Counted from the stretch's first letter, positions 1-9,194 are shown. The stretch: 64,000 bases of DNA from an uncultured Coriobacteriaceae bacterium (GCA_902778135.1 CACYWP010000006.1:1-64000); one strand, 5' to 3'. A program made the numbers and translations. The notes: a model not told the origin generated them from the sequence alone.

Positions 1-2873
1 CGGTCGTGGTGACGGCAGACAAGCTGACCAAGGAGTTCGGCCAGGCGGACCCGAAGCTGACGGCCACGGTCGGGGGCACGGTCGGCAGCGATGCGGTGGG
101 CTACGACCTGTCGCGCGAGCCGGGCGAGGACGTGGGCACCTACGCAGTCACGGTAACGGGCGACGAGGACCAGGGCAACTATGCGGTCAGCTTCGTTCCG
201 GGCACGCTGAGCATCACGCCCACGGACCTCTCCGAGGCCGTCGTCTCGGCGCAGAAGCAGGCATACACGGGCGCGCCACTCACGCCTGCACCGACGGTGA
301 CCCTGGGAGACAAGATCCTTGTGGAAGGCGTCGACTACGAGGTGACGGGCTACGCCGACAACGTGGCTGCCGGTACGGCATCGGTGCGCGTGCGCGGCAT
401 CGGTAACTACAAGGGTTCGGCTCAGGGCTCCTTCGCCATCGCGCCACGACCGGTGACAGAGGTCGATGTGGCACCGCTCTCGCCGCTGACCTACAACGGC
501 ATGCGACAGGAGCCGAGGCCGACGGTGACTGACGGCACGAGGAAGCTCGTTCGGGGCAGGGACTATCAGCTGAGCTACGACAACAACCTCAAGGTCGGCA
601 CGGCGCGGGTGGTTGTCAAGGGCATGGGCAACTACGGTGGTACCACGACGGTCGAGTTTGCCATCGAGCGCCGGCCGGTGGTCGTCACGGCACGCGACTG
701 CGCAAGGGCCTACGGCGAAAAGGACCCCTCGCTCGAGGCGGACGTCGACGGTGTGGTCGACGAGTACCTCGTGCTCTACGACGTCGCGCGCGAACCAGGT
801 GATGACGTGGGCACCTACGCCATCACGGCGAGCGGCCCGGCCGAGCAGGGCAACTACACGGTCAGCTTCGCGCCGGGCACGCTGACCATCTCTGAGGCAA
901 GCCTCGTGTCCGCACAGGTCACGGCAGCTGACCGGGCCTATACGGGCGGCGCGCACGAGCCGAGGCCCACCGTCATGCTGGGTGAGAAGAAGCTGGTCGA
1001 GGACCGTGACTACACGGTGTCGTACCTCAACAACGTGCGCGCGGGCACCGCGACGGTCGTCGTGACGGGTGCGGGCAACTATGCGGGCAAGGCCGCCGGC
1101 ACGTTCGAGATCGAGCGGGCAGTGCTGACCGTGCATACGGCCAGTGCGACCAAGCCCTATGACGGCACGCCGCTGGTTGCTCGCGAGGCCCGTGTCGATG
1201 GCCTTGTAAAGGGCGAGGCGGTGACCATCGCGGCACGTGGCTCCCTCACCGAGTTGGGGGATACCCCCAACACCTACGACCTTGCGTGGGGAAGCACCTA
1301 CGCGGGCAACTACCAGCTGAGGGAGGACCTGGGCACCCTGAGCGTCACGGCGAACGACACCGAGGTCGTTCTCACGGCGGGGTCGGATGCCAAGATCTAC
1401 GACGGCACGCCGCTCGTCTGCTCCGAGGTGGGAGTGGACGGTCTCCCGGCCGGCTTTACGGTGGATGCCACGACGCGGGGGTCGCAGACCGATGTCGGTA
1501 CGGGCGACAACGTCGTGGCGGATGGCTATGTCATCAGGAATGCGGCGGGGGAGGACCGCACGTCCTGCTTCTCCAGGGTAAGAACCGTGGGCGGCTCCCT
1601 CGAGGTGACGCGGCGCCCCGTCGTGCTGACGTCGCCCGATGCGACCAAGGCCTACGACGGTACGCCACTCGTGATGCGGGGCGTCAAGGAAGGTGGCGAG
1701 GGCTTTGCCCCGGGCGAGGGGGCACGCTATACGGTGAGCGGCTCGCAGCTGCTGCCGGGCAGCTCGACGAACGGCTTCTCCTACGAGCTGATGGCGGGGA
1801 CGAGCGCCTCCAACTACGACATCAAGACCGCCGAGGGCACCCTGACGGTTACCGACCGACCGGAGGGCGACCGCTATCGCATCGAGGTGGCGTCACGCAC
1901 GAGCGAGGTGGCCTACAACGGCAGGCGGCAGACGCTCGAAGGCTTCGAGACGCTCGAGTTCGGCATACCCGTCGGTGACGTGACCGTGCCCTATGTCGTG
2001 GAAGGCCTTGCGGCCTCCGTCTCGGCAACCGGTGTGGGGAGCTATGACAACGCCATCACCGGCGATCCCGTGGTGCGTGATACCGATGGCAATGACGTGA
2101 CCAGCCAGTTCGATGTGAGCCTGGTGACCGGTACGCTGACCATCAAGCCCGCGGACCTCTCGGCCGCGCAGGTCTCGGTGGACGACCAGACCTACACTGG
2201 AGCGCCCCTCACGCCCACGCCGACGGTGACGCTGGGAGGCGCGACCCTGGCGGAGGGCGTCGACTATACCGTCTCGTACCAGGACAACATCGAGGTGGGC
2301 ATCGCGACCATCGCCATTACGGGTGTGGGCAACTACGTCGGACAGGCTGTGGGAAGGTTTGCGATCAGCTCCGAAGAGCCCGCCAAGGCGAGCTACTACC
2401 TGGCCAAGGGTGACGGCCAGGTGGTCGTGAGGGGGACGGGCGCTGCGGCCGAGTTCACCATCAAGCGCAGCGTCGACGACGAGACCACGATCGCGCACTT
2501 CGCGAAGCTGCAGGTTGACGGCAGGGACGTGCCGGTCTCGAGCTATGACGTACGCAAGGGCAGCGCGATCGTGACGCTGAGGCCTGCGCTGCTGGATACC
2601 CTTTCCGATGGGAAGCACACGCTGACGGCCGTCTTCGATGACGGGGAGGCGACGGGGGCGTTCACGGTTCGTGCGTCTGGCAGCGACAACGGTGGCGGCG
2701 ACAAGGAGTCCGGTGGCAGTCCGGAGACCCCTGTGCGGCCCACCAAGCCAAGCGCCACCACCACCGTTCCCCGGACGGGTGACACGGCCGTTCCGCCCTC
2801 GGTGCTGCTGGCAATTGCCCTAGGTGGCGTCGCCGCGCTCGTTGCAGGCCTCTGGCTGCGCAAGGGAAAGTGA
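1..2873 (+). CDS. MBG-repeat sortase-anchored surface protein (5' partial)
   Basis: The reading frame is open to the left edge, so the N-terminus and signal peptide lie outside the window. The visible 955 residues are extracellular beta-rich modules. There are MBG-type repeats (pattern YGxxDPxL...GTYAIT...GNYxVSF...GTLTI), KxYDGTPL modules, and four copies of a roughly 75-residue module with the pattern YTGxPLTPxPTVTLG...DYTVSY.NNV..GTATV.V.G.GNY.G. The C-terminus is a Gly/Ser/Thr/Pro linker, a VPRTGDTA sortase motif (an LPxTG variant), a hydrophobic helix and the basic tail RKGK. It is therefore anchored to the wall by a sortase. The ligand is unknown; adhesion is a family-based guess. Confidence 0.9.
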   Translation, partial: VVVTADKLTKEFGQADPKLTATVGGTVGSDAVGYDLSREPGEDVGTYAVTVTGDEDQGNYAVSFVPGTLSITPTDLSEAVVSAQKQAYTGAPLTPAPTVTLGDKILVEGVDYEVTGYADNVAAGTASVRVRGIGNYKGSAQGSFAIAPRPVTEVDVAPLSPLTYNGMRQEPRPTVTDGTRKLVRGRDYQLSYDNNLKVGTARVVVKGMGNYGGTTTVEFAIERRPVVVTARDCARAYGEKDPSLEADVDGVVDEYLVLYDVAREPGDDVGTYAITASGPAEQGNYTVSFAPGTLTISEASLVSAQVTAADRAYTGGAHEPRPTVMLGEKKLVEDRDYTVSYLNNVRAGTATVVVTGAGNYAGKAAGTFEIERAVLTVHTASATKPYDGTPLVAREARVDGLVKGEAVTIAARGSLTELGDTPNTYDLAWGSTYAGNYQLREDLGTLSVTANDTEVVLTAGSDAKIYDGTPLVCSEVGVDGLPAGFTVDATTRGSQTDVGTGDNVVADGYVIRNAAGEDRTSCFSRVRTVGGSLEVTRRPVVLTSPDATKAYDGTPLVMRGVKEGGEGFAPGEGARYTVSGSQLLPGSSTNGFSYELMAGTSASNYDIKTAEGTLTVTDRPEGDRYRIEVASRTSEVAYNGRRQTLEGFETLEFGIPVGDVTVPYVVEGLAASVSATGVGSYDNAITGDPVVRDTDGNDVTSQFDVSLVTGTLTIKPADLSAAQVSVDDQTYTGAPLTPTPTVTLGGATLAEGVDYTVSYQDNIEVGIATIAITGVGNYVGQAVGRFAISSEEPAKASYYLAKGDGQVVVRGTGAAAEFTIKRSVDDETTIAHFAKLQVDGRDVPVSSYDVRKGSAIVTLRPALLDTLSDGKHTLTAVFDDGEATGAFTVRASGSDNGGGDKESGGSPETPVRPTKPSATTTVPRTGDTAVPPSVLLAIALGGVAALVAGLWLRKGK

Positions 2874-2984
2874 GTCACTGGCGCGGCGCTCGAGATGAAC
2901 GGGGTGCCGAGCAGGACGCTGCCAAGATGGCAAAAGTCGCTCTGCAGGCATATGGATTCGCGCTCGCTCGGATAGGGAAGGGGC

Positions 2985-3009
2985 TTGACGGGGTATCTAT
3001 ACCTATAGT
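2985..3009 (+). promoter_or_regulatory. Candidate promoter/operator of the small Gly/Met-rich gene
   Basis: A TTGACG hexamer (2985-2990) is followed by a perfect inverted repeat GGTAT-CT-ATACC (2992-3003) and a TATAGT hexamer (3004-3009). Only 13 nt separate the hexamers, too short for a standard sigma-70 promoter, so one of them may be fortuitous. The palindrome lies where a repressor or metalloregulator could bind. No regulator gene is adjacent. Confidence 0.35.
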
Positions 3010-3057
3010 TTGCGACGACATGAGGTCGTCGGATGACAACAGAAGAGAGTGAGTACG

Positions 3058-3339
3058 ATGACGGGTCTTCTGGGTGGTCTGCTCGTCATGGGGATGAGCC
3101 TCATGATGGCGAGTTGGCTAGTTAGGGGGCTGTTTGGCTGGGTGTATGGCCCACGCCCCGGGCATGGCGGCTGGTATGGCCTGCCGATGATGTGGGGTGG
3201 CGCAAGACGTGGCGGCTATGGGTATGGTCGCCCGCCCATGGGTCCGCGCCTTGGTTGCACGAGACACGTGATGGGTGGTCCCGGCATGGCTGGCGTGTGT
3301 CGCGCTGGTGGCCTTGGCTACGGAGGCCCGCGTCACTAG
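3058..3339 (+). CDS. Small Gly/Met-rich single-span membrane protein
   Basis: This protein has 93 residues from ATG 3058; an in-frame GTG at 3049 is an alternative start. An AGAAGAGAG purine tract lies upstream. A Met-rich hydrophobic segment (about residues 1-28) is followed by a Gly/Tyr/Arg/Met/His-rich tail with two Cys. I do not recognise a family. Abundant Met and His plus an upstream palindrome would fit a metal-related role, but that is inference only. A strong rho-independent terminator follows, supporting a real monocistronic gene. Confidence 0.55.
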   Translation: MTGLLGGLLVMGMSLMMASWLVRGLFGWVYGPRPGHGGWYGLPMMWGGARRGGYGYGRPPMGPRLGCTRHVMGGPGMAGVCRAGGLGYGGPRH

Positions 3340-3373
3340 TGCTCGCTCTCTGAGACCCAATGCCCTTTCTTTC

Positions 3374-3416
3374 CCGTGGGGTCGCGCAGGCTTTGCCCGT
3401 GGCCCCACGGCTTTTT
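3374..3416 (+). terminator. Rho-independent terminator after the small membrane gene
   Basis: CCGTGGGG (3374-3381) pairs with CCCCACGG (3403-3410) and is followed by CTTTTTG, a typical plus-strand terminator. Confidence 0.8.
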
Positions 3417-3468
3417 GCGCGCGCAAGAGCCCGAAGAGGGACAGGGGACATCAACCGGTCTACACAAG

Positions 3469-3500
3469 GATGCGCCCCAGGTCGTCACCTGGGGCGCATC
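3469..3500 (-). terminator. Terminator of the hydrogenase operon
   Basis: A perfect 14-bp stem (3469-3482 with 3487-3500) with a four-base loop lies 33 nt beyond the hndD stop codon. Read on the minus strand it is followed by a short T-containing tract. Confidence 0.8.
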
Positions 3501-3532
3501 TCGTCACATGCTGCTATGAGGCAGGCCGGACC

Positions 3533-5287
3533 TTAGGCCTTGGGATACCTCTCGCGGGCGACATAGCTGGTGTGCAGGGCGTGATGCGCCTTGCCCTTGC
3601 CGTAGCCCTCGGTGTACCACTCGTCGTAGAGCTTCTTGATGGCGGGATTCTCGTGCGACATGCGGAGCTCCATGGCGGCGTCAGCGTCATACAGAGCCTT
3701 GGCGCGAACGGCCTTGAGGTCGATGGTGTCGCGGACCCACTGCGGCTGGATAGGCTGGCCGCCGCCGTTGACGCAGCCACCCGGGCAGCCCATGATCTCG
3801 ATGAAGCCCCAGCCCTCGGGGTTGCCCTCGGCGAGCTTCGACATGACGTACTGGGCACCCTGGCCGCTGGAGGCGACGCAGAGCTTGAGGTCGGTGCCGG
3901 CCACGTTGACCGTGGCCTCCTTGACCATCTCGGTGCCACGCACGGCATGGAGGTCGATGGCCTCGGTAGCGCCGTTGAGCCACGCGTTGGCGGTACGGAC
4001 GGCAGCCTCCATGACGCCGCCGGTCGCGCCGAAGATGACGGCTGCACCGGTGTCGTCGCCCATGGGATCGTCGAACTCCTCGTCAGGTAGCATCTCGAAC
4101 TTCAGGCCGGACTTCTTGATGAGGTAGCCCAGCTCGCGCGTCGTGATGGAGATGTCGAGGTCGGGCATGCCCTCGCCGGCAGCGGACTGGTCGTCGCGGC
4201 CGATCTCGAACTTCTTGGCGGTGCAGGGCATGACGGAGACGGAGACGATGTCCTTGGGGTCGATGCCCATCTTCTCGGCGAAGTAGGTCTTGGTGACCGC
4301 ACCCTGCATCTGCTGCGGCGACTTGCACGTGGACAGGTGCTTGAGCAGGTCGGGATAGTAATACTCGCAGAACTTGACCCAGCCGGGGCTGCAGGAGGTG
4401 ATCATCGGCAGCACGCCACCGTTCTGGATGCGCTGGACCAGCTCGTTGGCCTCCTCGACGATGGTGAGGTCGGCGCCGAAGTCGGTGTCGAACACCTTGT
4501 CGAAGCCCAGGCGACGCAGGGCGGCGACCATCTTGCCCTCGACGTTGGTGCCGGGTGCCATGCCAAAGCTCTCGCCGAGCTGGGCACGGACGGACGGGGC
4601 GGTCTGGACGACCACGTACTTGGACGGGTCGGCGATGGCCTCCATGACCTTGTCGGTGTCATCGCGCACGGTGAGGGCGCCGGTGGGGCAGACCACCGTG
4701 CACTGGCCGCAGGAGATGCAGGGGACGTCGCTGAGCAGGCGGTTGAACGGCGAGCCGATGTTGGTGTCGATGCCGCGGTCGTTGGCGCCGATGACGCCCA
4801 CGAACTGCTCGTTGCAGGCGGCGACGCAGCGACGGCAGAGGATGCACTTGTTGTTGTCCCTGATGAGATGGGGCACCGAGTCGTCGATCTCGTACGTGGG
4901 CTTGAAGCCCTCGAAGGCCTCCTCGTCGACGCCGTACTCCAGGCAGAGCTTCTGCAGCTCGCAGTCCGTGGAGCGCGGGCAGGAGAGGCACTTCTTGTCG
5001 TGGGTGGACAGGATCAGCTCGAGCGTGGTCTTGCGATACTTGCGGACCTTCTCGGAGTTGGTCTGGATCTCCATGCCCTCGGCGACGGGATACACGCAGG
5101 CCGTGACAAGGCCCCTCGTCCCGGTTGCCTCGACGATGCAGATGCGGCAGGCGCCGATTTCGTTCTTTTCCTTCATGTAGCAGAGGGTCGGGATCTCGAC
5201 GCCAGCCTGGCGGGCGGCCTCGAGAATCGTGGAACCCTCCGGCACGCTTACGGCAATGCCGTTGACTTTAACGTTGACCATATTCAT
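3533..5287 (-). CDS. hndD: [FeFe] hydrogenase catalytic subunit (HndD/HydA)
   Basis: This 584-residue catalytic subunit of a multimeric NAD(P)-linked, probably electron-bifurcating hydrogenase would interconvert H2 with protons using NAD(H) and ferredoxin. Cluster ligands are visible in order: plant-type [2Fe-2S] Cys36/47/50/64, the His96-Cys100/103/109 cluster, and two [4Fe-4S] sites (Cys148/151/154/158 and 190/193/196/200). The H-cluster motifs are TSCSPGW (297-303), MPCTAKK (352-358) and GCPGGCVNGGGQP (Cys500, Cys504). The L1 motif has Ser where monomeric enzymes such as CpI have the second Cys of TSCCP. A C-terminal small-subunit-like domain is present. It is the last gene of the operon, 16 nt after hndC. 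It is cytoplasmic. Confidence 0.96.
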   Translation of the reverse strand: MNMVNVKVNGIAVSVPEGSTILEAARQAGVEIPTLCYMKEKNEIGACRICIVEATGTRGLVTACVYPVAEGMEIQTNSEKVRKYRKTTLELILSTHDKKCLSCPRSTDCELQKLCLEYGVDEEAFEGFKPTYEIDDSVPHLIRDNNKCILCRRCVAACNEQFVGVIGANDRGIDTNIGSPFNRLLSDVPCISCGQCTVVCPTGALTVRDDTDKVMEAIADPSKYVVVQTAPSVRAQLGESFGMAPGTNVEGKMVAALRRLGFDKVFDTDFGADLTIVEEANELVQRIQNGGVLPMITSCSPGWVKFCEYYYPDLLKHLSTCKSPQQMQGAVTKTYFAEKMGIDPKDIVSVSVMPCTAKKFEIGRDDQSAAGEGMPDLDISITTRELGYLIKKSGLKFEMLPDEEFDDPMGDDTGAAVIFGATGGVMEAAVRTANAWLNGATEAIDLHAVRGTEMVKEATVNVAGTDLKLCVASSGQGAQYVMSKLAEGNPEGWGFIEIMGCPGGCVNGGGQPIQPQWVRDTIDLKAVRAKALYDADAAMELRMSHENPAIKKLYDEWYTEGYGKGKAHHALHTSYVARERYPKA

Positions 5288-5303
5288 ACCTACAGGGCTC
5301 CTT

Positions 5304-7124
5304 CTACTGCTTGCTGATTGCCTTGAACTTGCAGTTGCTCATGCAGGCACCGCACTTGATGCATTTGCTCGCGTCGATGCTGTAGGCTGCGCGCTTCTTG
5401 CCCGGTGCCACGTAGTCGGTCTGCGTGATGCAGCTGACCGGGCAGTTGCGGGCGCACAGGCCGCAGCCGATGCACTTGTCGCGGTCGATCGTGTACGTCA
5501 GCAGGTCCTTGCAGACGCCGGCCGGGCACTTCTTGTCGCGCACGTGGGCGACGTACTCGTCGCGGAAGAACTTGAGCGTCGCCAGGACCGGGTTCGGGGC
5601 CGTCTGGCCCAGACCGCACAGCGAGTTCGTCTTGATGTAGTTGCAGAGGTCCTCGATGCGGTCGAGGTCCTCCATCGTGCCCTTGCCGGAGGTGATCTTG
5701 TCCAGGAGCTCGAGGAGCCTCTTGGTGCCGACGCGGCAGGGCGTGCACTTGCCGCAGGACTCGTCGACGGTGAACTCGAGGAAGAACTTGGCCATGTCGA
5801 CCATGCAGGTGTCCTCGTCCATGACGATGAGGCCACCGGAGCCCATCATGCAGCCGATTGCCGTGAGGTTGTCGTAGTCGACCTCGGTCTCGATCAGGCT
5901 CGCGGGGATGCAGCCGCCGGACGGACCGCCAGTCTGGGCGGCCTTGAACTTCTTGCCGTTGGGGATGCCGCCACCGATCTCGTAGATGATGTGCTCGAGC
6001 GTGGTGCCCATGGGGATCTCGACGAGGCCGGTGTGGTTGATCTTGCCGCCCAGCGCGAAGACCTTGGTGCCCTTGGAGCGCTCGGTGCCCATGGAGGCGA
6101 ACCAGTCGGCGCCGCGCAGGATGATCTGCGGGATGTTCGCGAAGGTCTCGACGTTGTTCTCGACGGTCGGCATGCCGAAGAGGCCCTTGACGGCCGGGAA
6201 CGGAGGACGCGGGCGGGGCTCGCCGCGGTTGCCCTCGATGGAGGTCATCAGGGCCGTCTCCTCGCCGCACACGAACGCGCCGGCGCCCAGGCGGATCTCG
6301 ACGTCAAAGTCGAAGCCGGAGTCGAAGATGTTCTCGCCCAGCAGGCCGTACTCGCGGGCCTGCTCGATGGCGATGCCCAGGCGCTTGACGGCGATGGGGT
6401 ACTCGGCGCGGACGTAGACGTAGCCCTTGGAGCAGCCGCAGGCATAGCCGCAGATGGCCATGGCCTCGATGACGCTGTGCGGGTCGCCCTCGAGGACGGA
6501 GCGGTCCATGAAGGCGCCGGGGTCGCCCTCGTCGGCGTTGCAGACGACGTACTTCTGCGGGGCCTTGTTGGGGGCGCAGAGGGACCACTTGCGACCGGTG
6601 GGGAATCCGCCGCCGCCACGGCCGCGCAGGCCGGAGTCGCTGACGACCTGGATGACCTCTTCGGGGGTCATCTCGGTGAGGACCTTGCCGAGGGCGGCGT
6701 AGCCGTCCATGGCGATGTACTCGTCGATGTCCTCGGGGTTGATGACACCGCAGTTGCGCAGGACGACGCGGTTCTGGGTCTTGTAGAAGGTGGTGTCGGA
6801 CAGGGCGATGTTGCCGAACTCGTCCGCCTCGGCCTTGCCATGGTCGTCATAGACGAGACGCTCGACGCGACGGCCCTTGAGCAGGTGCTCGCTGACGATC
6901 TCCTCGACGTCGTCGACGGTGACGCGGCTGTAGAACGTGCCATCAGGGTAGACGATGACGACGGGGCCCAGCTCGCACAGGCCGAAGCAGCCGGTGCGGA
7001 CGAGCTTGATCTCGTCCTGCAGGCCGTTCTTCTCGATCTCGGCCTCGAACCTATCCTGGATTTGCTGGCTTCCCGAGGAGGTGCAACCGGTACCGCCACA
7101 GATAAGGACTTGTGAACGAATCAC
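5304..7124 (-). CDS. hndC: NADH/FMN-binding hydrogenase subunit (HndC/HydB, NuoF-like)
   Basis: This 606-residue flavin subunit exchanges electrons with NAD(H). The N-terminal thioredoxin-like [2Fe-2S] domain has CGGTGC and CFGLC motifs. The NuoF core follows, with the Gly-rich GLRGRGGGGFPTGRKW nucleotide/FMN site, the segment VVCNADEGDPGAFMDR, and the CGKCTPCRVGT [4Fe-4S] motif. A C-terminal 2x[4Fe-4S] ferredoxin domain (CIGCGLCARNC and CIKCGACMSNC) distinguishes it from plain NuoF. It sits between hndB (15 nt) and hndD (16 nt). Domain order matches bifurcating hydrogenase HydB. Confidence 0.96.
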   Translation of the reverse strand: MIRSQVLICGGTGCTSSGSQQIQDRFEAEIEKNGLQDEIKLVRTGCFGLCELGPVVIVYPDGTFYSRVTVDDVEEIVSEHLLKGRRVERLVYDDHGKAEADEFGNIALSDTTFYKTQNRVVLRNCGVINPEDIDEYIAMDGYAALGKVLTEMTPEEVIQVVSDSGLRGRGGGGFPTGRKWSLCAPNKAPQKYVVCNADEGDPGAFMDRSVLEGDPHSVIEAMAICGYACGCSKGYVYVRAEYPIAVKRLGIAIEQAREYGLLGENIFDSGFDFDVEIRLGAGAFVCGEETALMTSIEGNRGEPRPRPPFPAVKGLFGMPTVENNVETFANIPQIILRGADWFASMGTERSKGTKVFALGGKINHTGLVEIPMGTTLEHIIYEIGGGIPNGKKFKAAQTGGPSGGCIPASLIETEVDYDNLTAIGCMMGSGGLIVMDEDTCMVDMAKFFLEFTVDESCGKCTPCRVGTKRLLELLDKITSGKGTMEDLDRIEDLCNYIKTNSLCGLGQTAPNPVLATLKFFRDEYVAHVRDKKCPAGVCKDLLTYTIDRDKCIGCGLCARNCPVSCITQTDYVAPGKKRAAYSIDASKCIKCGACMSNCKFKAISKQ

Positions 7125-7139
7125 AATAAACCTCCAAAC

Positions 7140-7511
7140 TTAGACCGCAACGGTGCCAATGGTGTACTCGGAAACGACGTTGCCACCCTTGAGATGCTTC
7201 TCGATGACCTCCTGGGCCTTCTCGGGATTCATCTTCACGTAGGTGACCTTCTCCTTGCCGGGCTCGAAGACCTCGACGACGGGCTCGTACTGGCAGATGC
7301 CGATGCAGCCGGTCTGCGTGACGGAGACGGTGCCCTCCAGGCCTGCCTTGTTGACGCCCTCGACGAAGGCGTTGAGGACCGGGCGGGCGCCTGCCGCGAT
7401 GCCGCAGGTGGCCATGCCGACGACCACGCGAGCGCCTTCCATGCCGTCACGCAGGACGACTTTGTCCTTCATCCTGTTCTTGATTGCCTGCAACTCAGCA
7501 AGTGATTTCAT
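7140..7511 (-). CDS. hndB: Thioredoxin-like [2Fe-2S] hydrogenase subunit (HndB)
   Basis: This 123-residue (2Fe-2S) ferredoxin-fold protein has ATCGIAAGA, TGCIGICQYEP and a C-terminal helix, like HndB of NADP-reducing hydrogenases. It should form an electron-transfer module with HndC. I chose the ATG at 7511 because AGAGGATTGAG precedes it; a longer frame starting at 7586 would overlap the upstream ATPase gene. Two nt separate it from that gene's stop, so the two are probably translationally coupled. Confidence 0.9.
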   Translation of the reverse strand: MKSLAELQAIKNRMKDKVVLRDGMEGARVVVGMATCGIAAGARPVLNAFVEGVNKAGLEGTVSVTQTGCIGICQYEPVVEVFEPGKEKVTYVKMNPEKAQEVIEKHLKGGNVVSEYTIGTVAV

Positions 7512-7513
7512 AC

Positions 7514-8092
7514 TCAATCCTCTCCACTCGGATTGCTGTCTTCCGGCAGCATTTCGTACTGTTCTTGCAGATTCCCCCTTATCCACTCCATAACATCATA
7601 ACTGTTAAGCGGCACATCCTCTAGAACCTCGCGCAGCTCCCTGGTGTCCAGCTCGACCACGCGGTCCTCCATTTGGTGCCGGAACAGAAAGTCCGTGTCG
7701 GGATGACCTTGGATCAGGGTCAGGATCGACGAGGACACGTCGCCAAGCGGCGTGAAGTCGATGTGGTCGGTATGGAACGTGGCCGTCACGTGCGTCCCGT
7801 GCTCGACGGGATTCGCCTCCTGGGTGACGGACTCGATTGTCAGGCTGCCATCGGTCTGCTCGCACGCGAGCTTGAGCAGCGGAATGCCCATCCCCACCTT
7901 CCTGGTCGTCCTGGTGGTGTAGAAGGGGTCGGTCACGGACCGCACGATGTCCTCGTCCATGCCGCAGCCGTCGTCGACGATCTCGAGCGTGAGCACGTCG
8001 TCCCGCTCCGTCAGCAGAATCTGCGTCAGCGACGCTCCCGCCTTCACGGAGTTCTCGGCCACGTCGAGGATGTTAAGTGATAGCTCTTTCAT
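7514..8092 (-). CDS. GHKL-type ATPase of the hydrogenase operon
   Basis: This 192-residue soluble protein has the Bergerat ATP-binding fold: N-box LDVAENSVKAGA, G1 box DDGCGMD and G2 box GMGIPL. There is no dimerisation/phospho-acceptor His domain and no membrane segment, so it is not a complete sensor kinase. Such ATPases recur in clostridial Hnd-type hydrogenase clusters and may be serine-kinase or anti-sigma-like switches; their actual function is unknown to me. The C-terminal part (about residues 110-192) is acidic and specific to this protein. Confidence 0.8.
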   Translation of the reverse strand: MKELSLNILDVAENSVKAGASLTQILLTERDDVLTLEIVDDGCGMDEDIVRSVTDPFYTTRTTRKVGMGIPLLKLACEQTDGSLTIESVTQEANPVEHGTHVTATFHTDHIDFTPLGDVSSSILTLIQGHPDTDFLFRHQMEDRVVELDTRELREVLEDVPLNSYDVMEWIRGNLQEQYEMLPEDSNPSGED

Positions 8093-8104
8093 CTTGTCCC
8101 AGCG

Positions 8105-8842
8105 CTAACTCGCTCGTAGGTCTTCGAACAGCTTCTTGCGTACCAGCTCCTCGTCGCCCGGCCCGCAGTCGAGCTCGATCCAATCGTTCTCCGTGCCGTC
8201 CCTGAGCTGGTCGAGGTAGTGGGCGTCGGAGCTGAACAGCAGGCGGATGCCCTCGAGGCCGTACCTGCGCACGTATTCGTCCCTGTTGTCCCTGTCATGC
8301 AGCTCGGCGATGTGGAATCCCACATAGTGCGGGAAGTCGCCCAGGATCTCGATGGCGCCGTTCGCCGGGCGGTCGATGTGGGCCGGGTAGCAGATGCCGC
8401 CATAGTTCTCGACCAGCTGCGGGGCCTCTTCCAGGGAGACGGTGGTCGCGTTGATGAGCAGGTCCTCCTCGCGGCCTATCACGTTGTCCTGGTCGTCGAG
8501 TATCAGCTGCTCGCCGAAGATGTCCTCGCGGTTCTTGACGCGGATGCGCCTGGTGTCGATCTCGTCGTTGAACGCCAATGCATCCTCGAGCGTCTCGAAC
8601 AGGCACACCGCATGGATGTCCTCGGCGGTCGTCAGCTCCATCCCGGCGACGGGCACGACCCCGTAGCGCTTGGCTGCCGCAAAGAAGGCCGGGCAGTTAC
8701 GCGAGCTGTTGTGGTCGGTGAGTGCCATGATGCGCACGCCGTTCAGAAACGCCATACCCGCAAGGTTGTTGGGCGTGTTGTCAGCATCTCCGCAGGGGGA
8801 GAGGCAGGAGTGCACGTGGAAGTCGTAGTAGTAGCGTCTCAT
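8105..8842 (-). CDS. PHP-domain metal-dependent phosphoesterase
   Basis: This 245-residue protein has the PHP metal-binding motifs DFHVHSCLSPCGD, ALTDHNSS, CYPAHIDRP and SSDAHY, as in TrpH-type phosphoesterases. The substrate is unknown; nucleotide or oligonucleotide 3'-phosphates are typical for the family. It lies 12 nt upstream of the GHKL ATPase gene and 16 nt after a DRTGG gene. Its inclusion in the hydrogenase operon suggests a signalling rather than a housekeeping role. Confidence 0.88.
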   Translation of the reverse strand: MRRYYYDFHVHSCLSPCGDADNTPNNLAGMAFLNGVRIMALTDHNSSRNCPAFFAAAKRYGVVPVAGMELTTAEDIHAVCLFETLEDALAFNDEIDTRRIRVKNREDIFGEQLILDDQDNVIGREEDLLINATTVSLEEAPQLVENYGGICYPAHIDRPANGAIEILGDFPHYVGFHIAELHDRDNRDEYVRRYGLEGIRLLFSSDAHYLDQLRDGTENDWIELDCGPGDEELVRKKLFEDLRAS

Positions 8843-8858
8843 GGCAACAAGGCGTTCT

Positions 8859-9185
8859 TCAGGAGAGCAGCCCCGCTAGCTGCACGGCCGTCTCGTAGAT
8901 GGGCTGGCTGCTGACTAGGATGTTGACCTCCTTTTGCTGGGCGGTCTCGACCAGGTCGGCTGGCATCTCGACGCCCTCGGCCAGTATCACGCACGAGGTG
9001 TCGGCAAGACTCGCGACCGCTATCACGTTCACGTTGGTCATGATGGTGATCCAGGCGTTGTCCATCTGCGCGCGACCCATGACCCAGCTCAGCAGGTCTC
9101 CGATGTACACACCGTCAATCTCGCGCTCGCCATCGGGCAGGGACACGGCTTCGAACCCATGTGCCAACAGGTCGCTGACCTTCAT
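8859..9185 (-). CDS. DRTGG-domain protein (first of two)
   Basis: This 108-residue protein has a DRTGG-like alpha/beta fold, a domain also found beside CBS domains and in phosphotransacetylase-like proteins. Visible segments include IGDLLSWVMG and AWITIMTNVNVIAVASLAD. A second member is encoded at 10885-11238. The domain probably binds a ligand or mediates protein contacts; no catalytic residues are evident. It is 9 nt downstream of the sensory hydrogenase gene. Confidence 0.75.
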   Translation of the reverse strand: MKVSDLLAHGFEAVSLPDGEREIDGVYIGDLLSWVMGRAQMDNAWITIMTNVNVIAVASLADTSCVILAEGVEMPADLVETAQQKEVNILVSSQPIYETAVQLAGLLS

Positions 9186-9194
9186 CCGATTACC

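Noticed and set aside
2870..3052. Sixty-codon frame directly after the surface protein gene
   Set aside because: No ribosome site, low hydrophobic content, and it covers the promoter-like region of the next gene.
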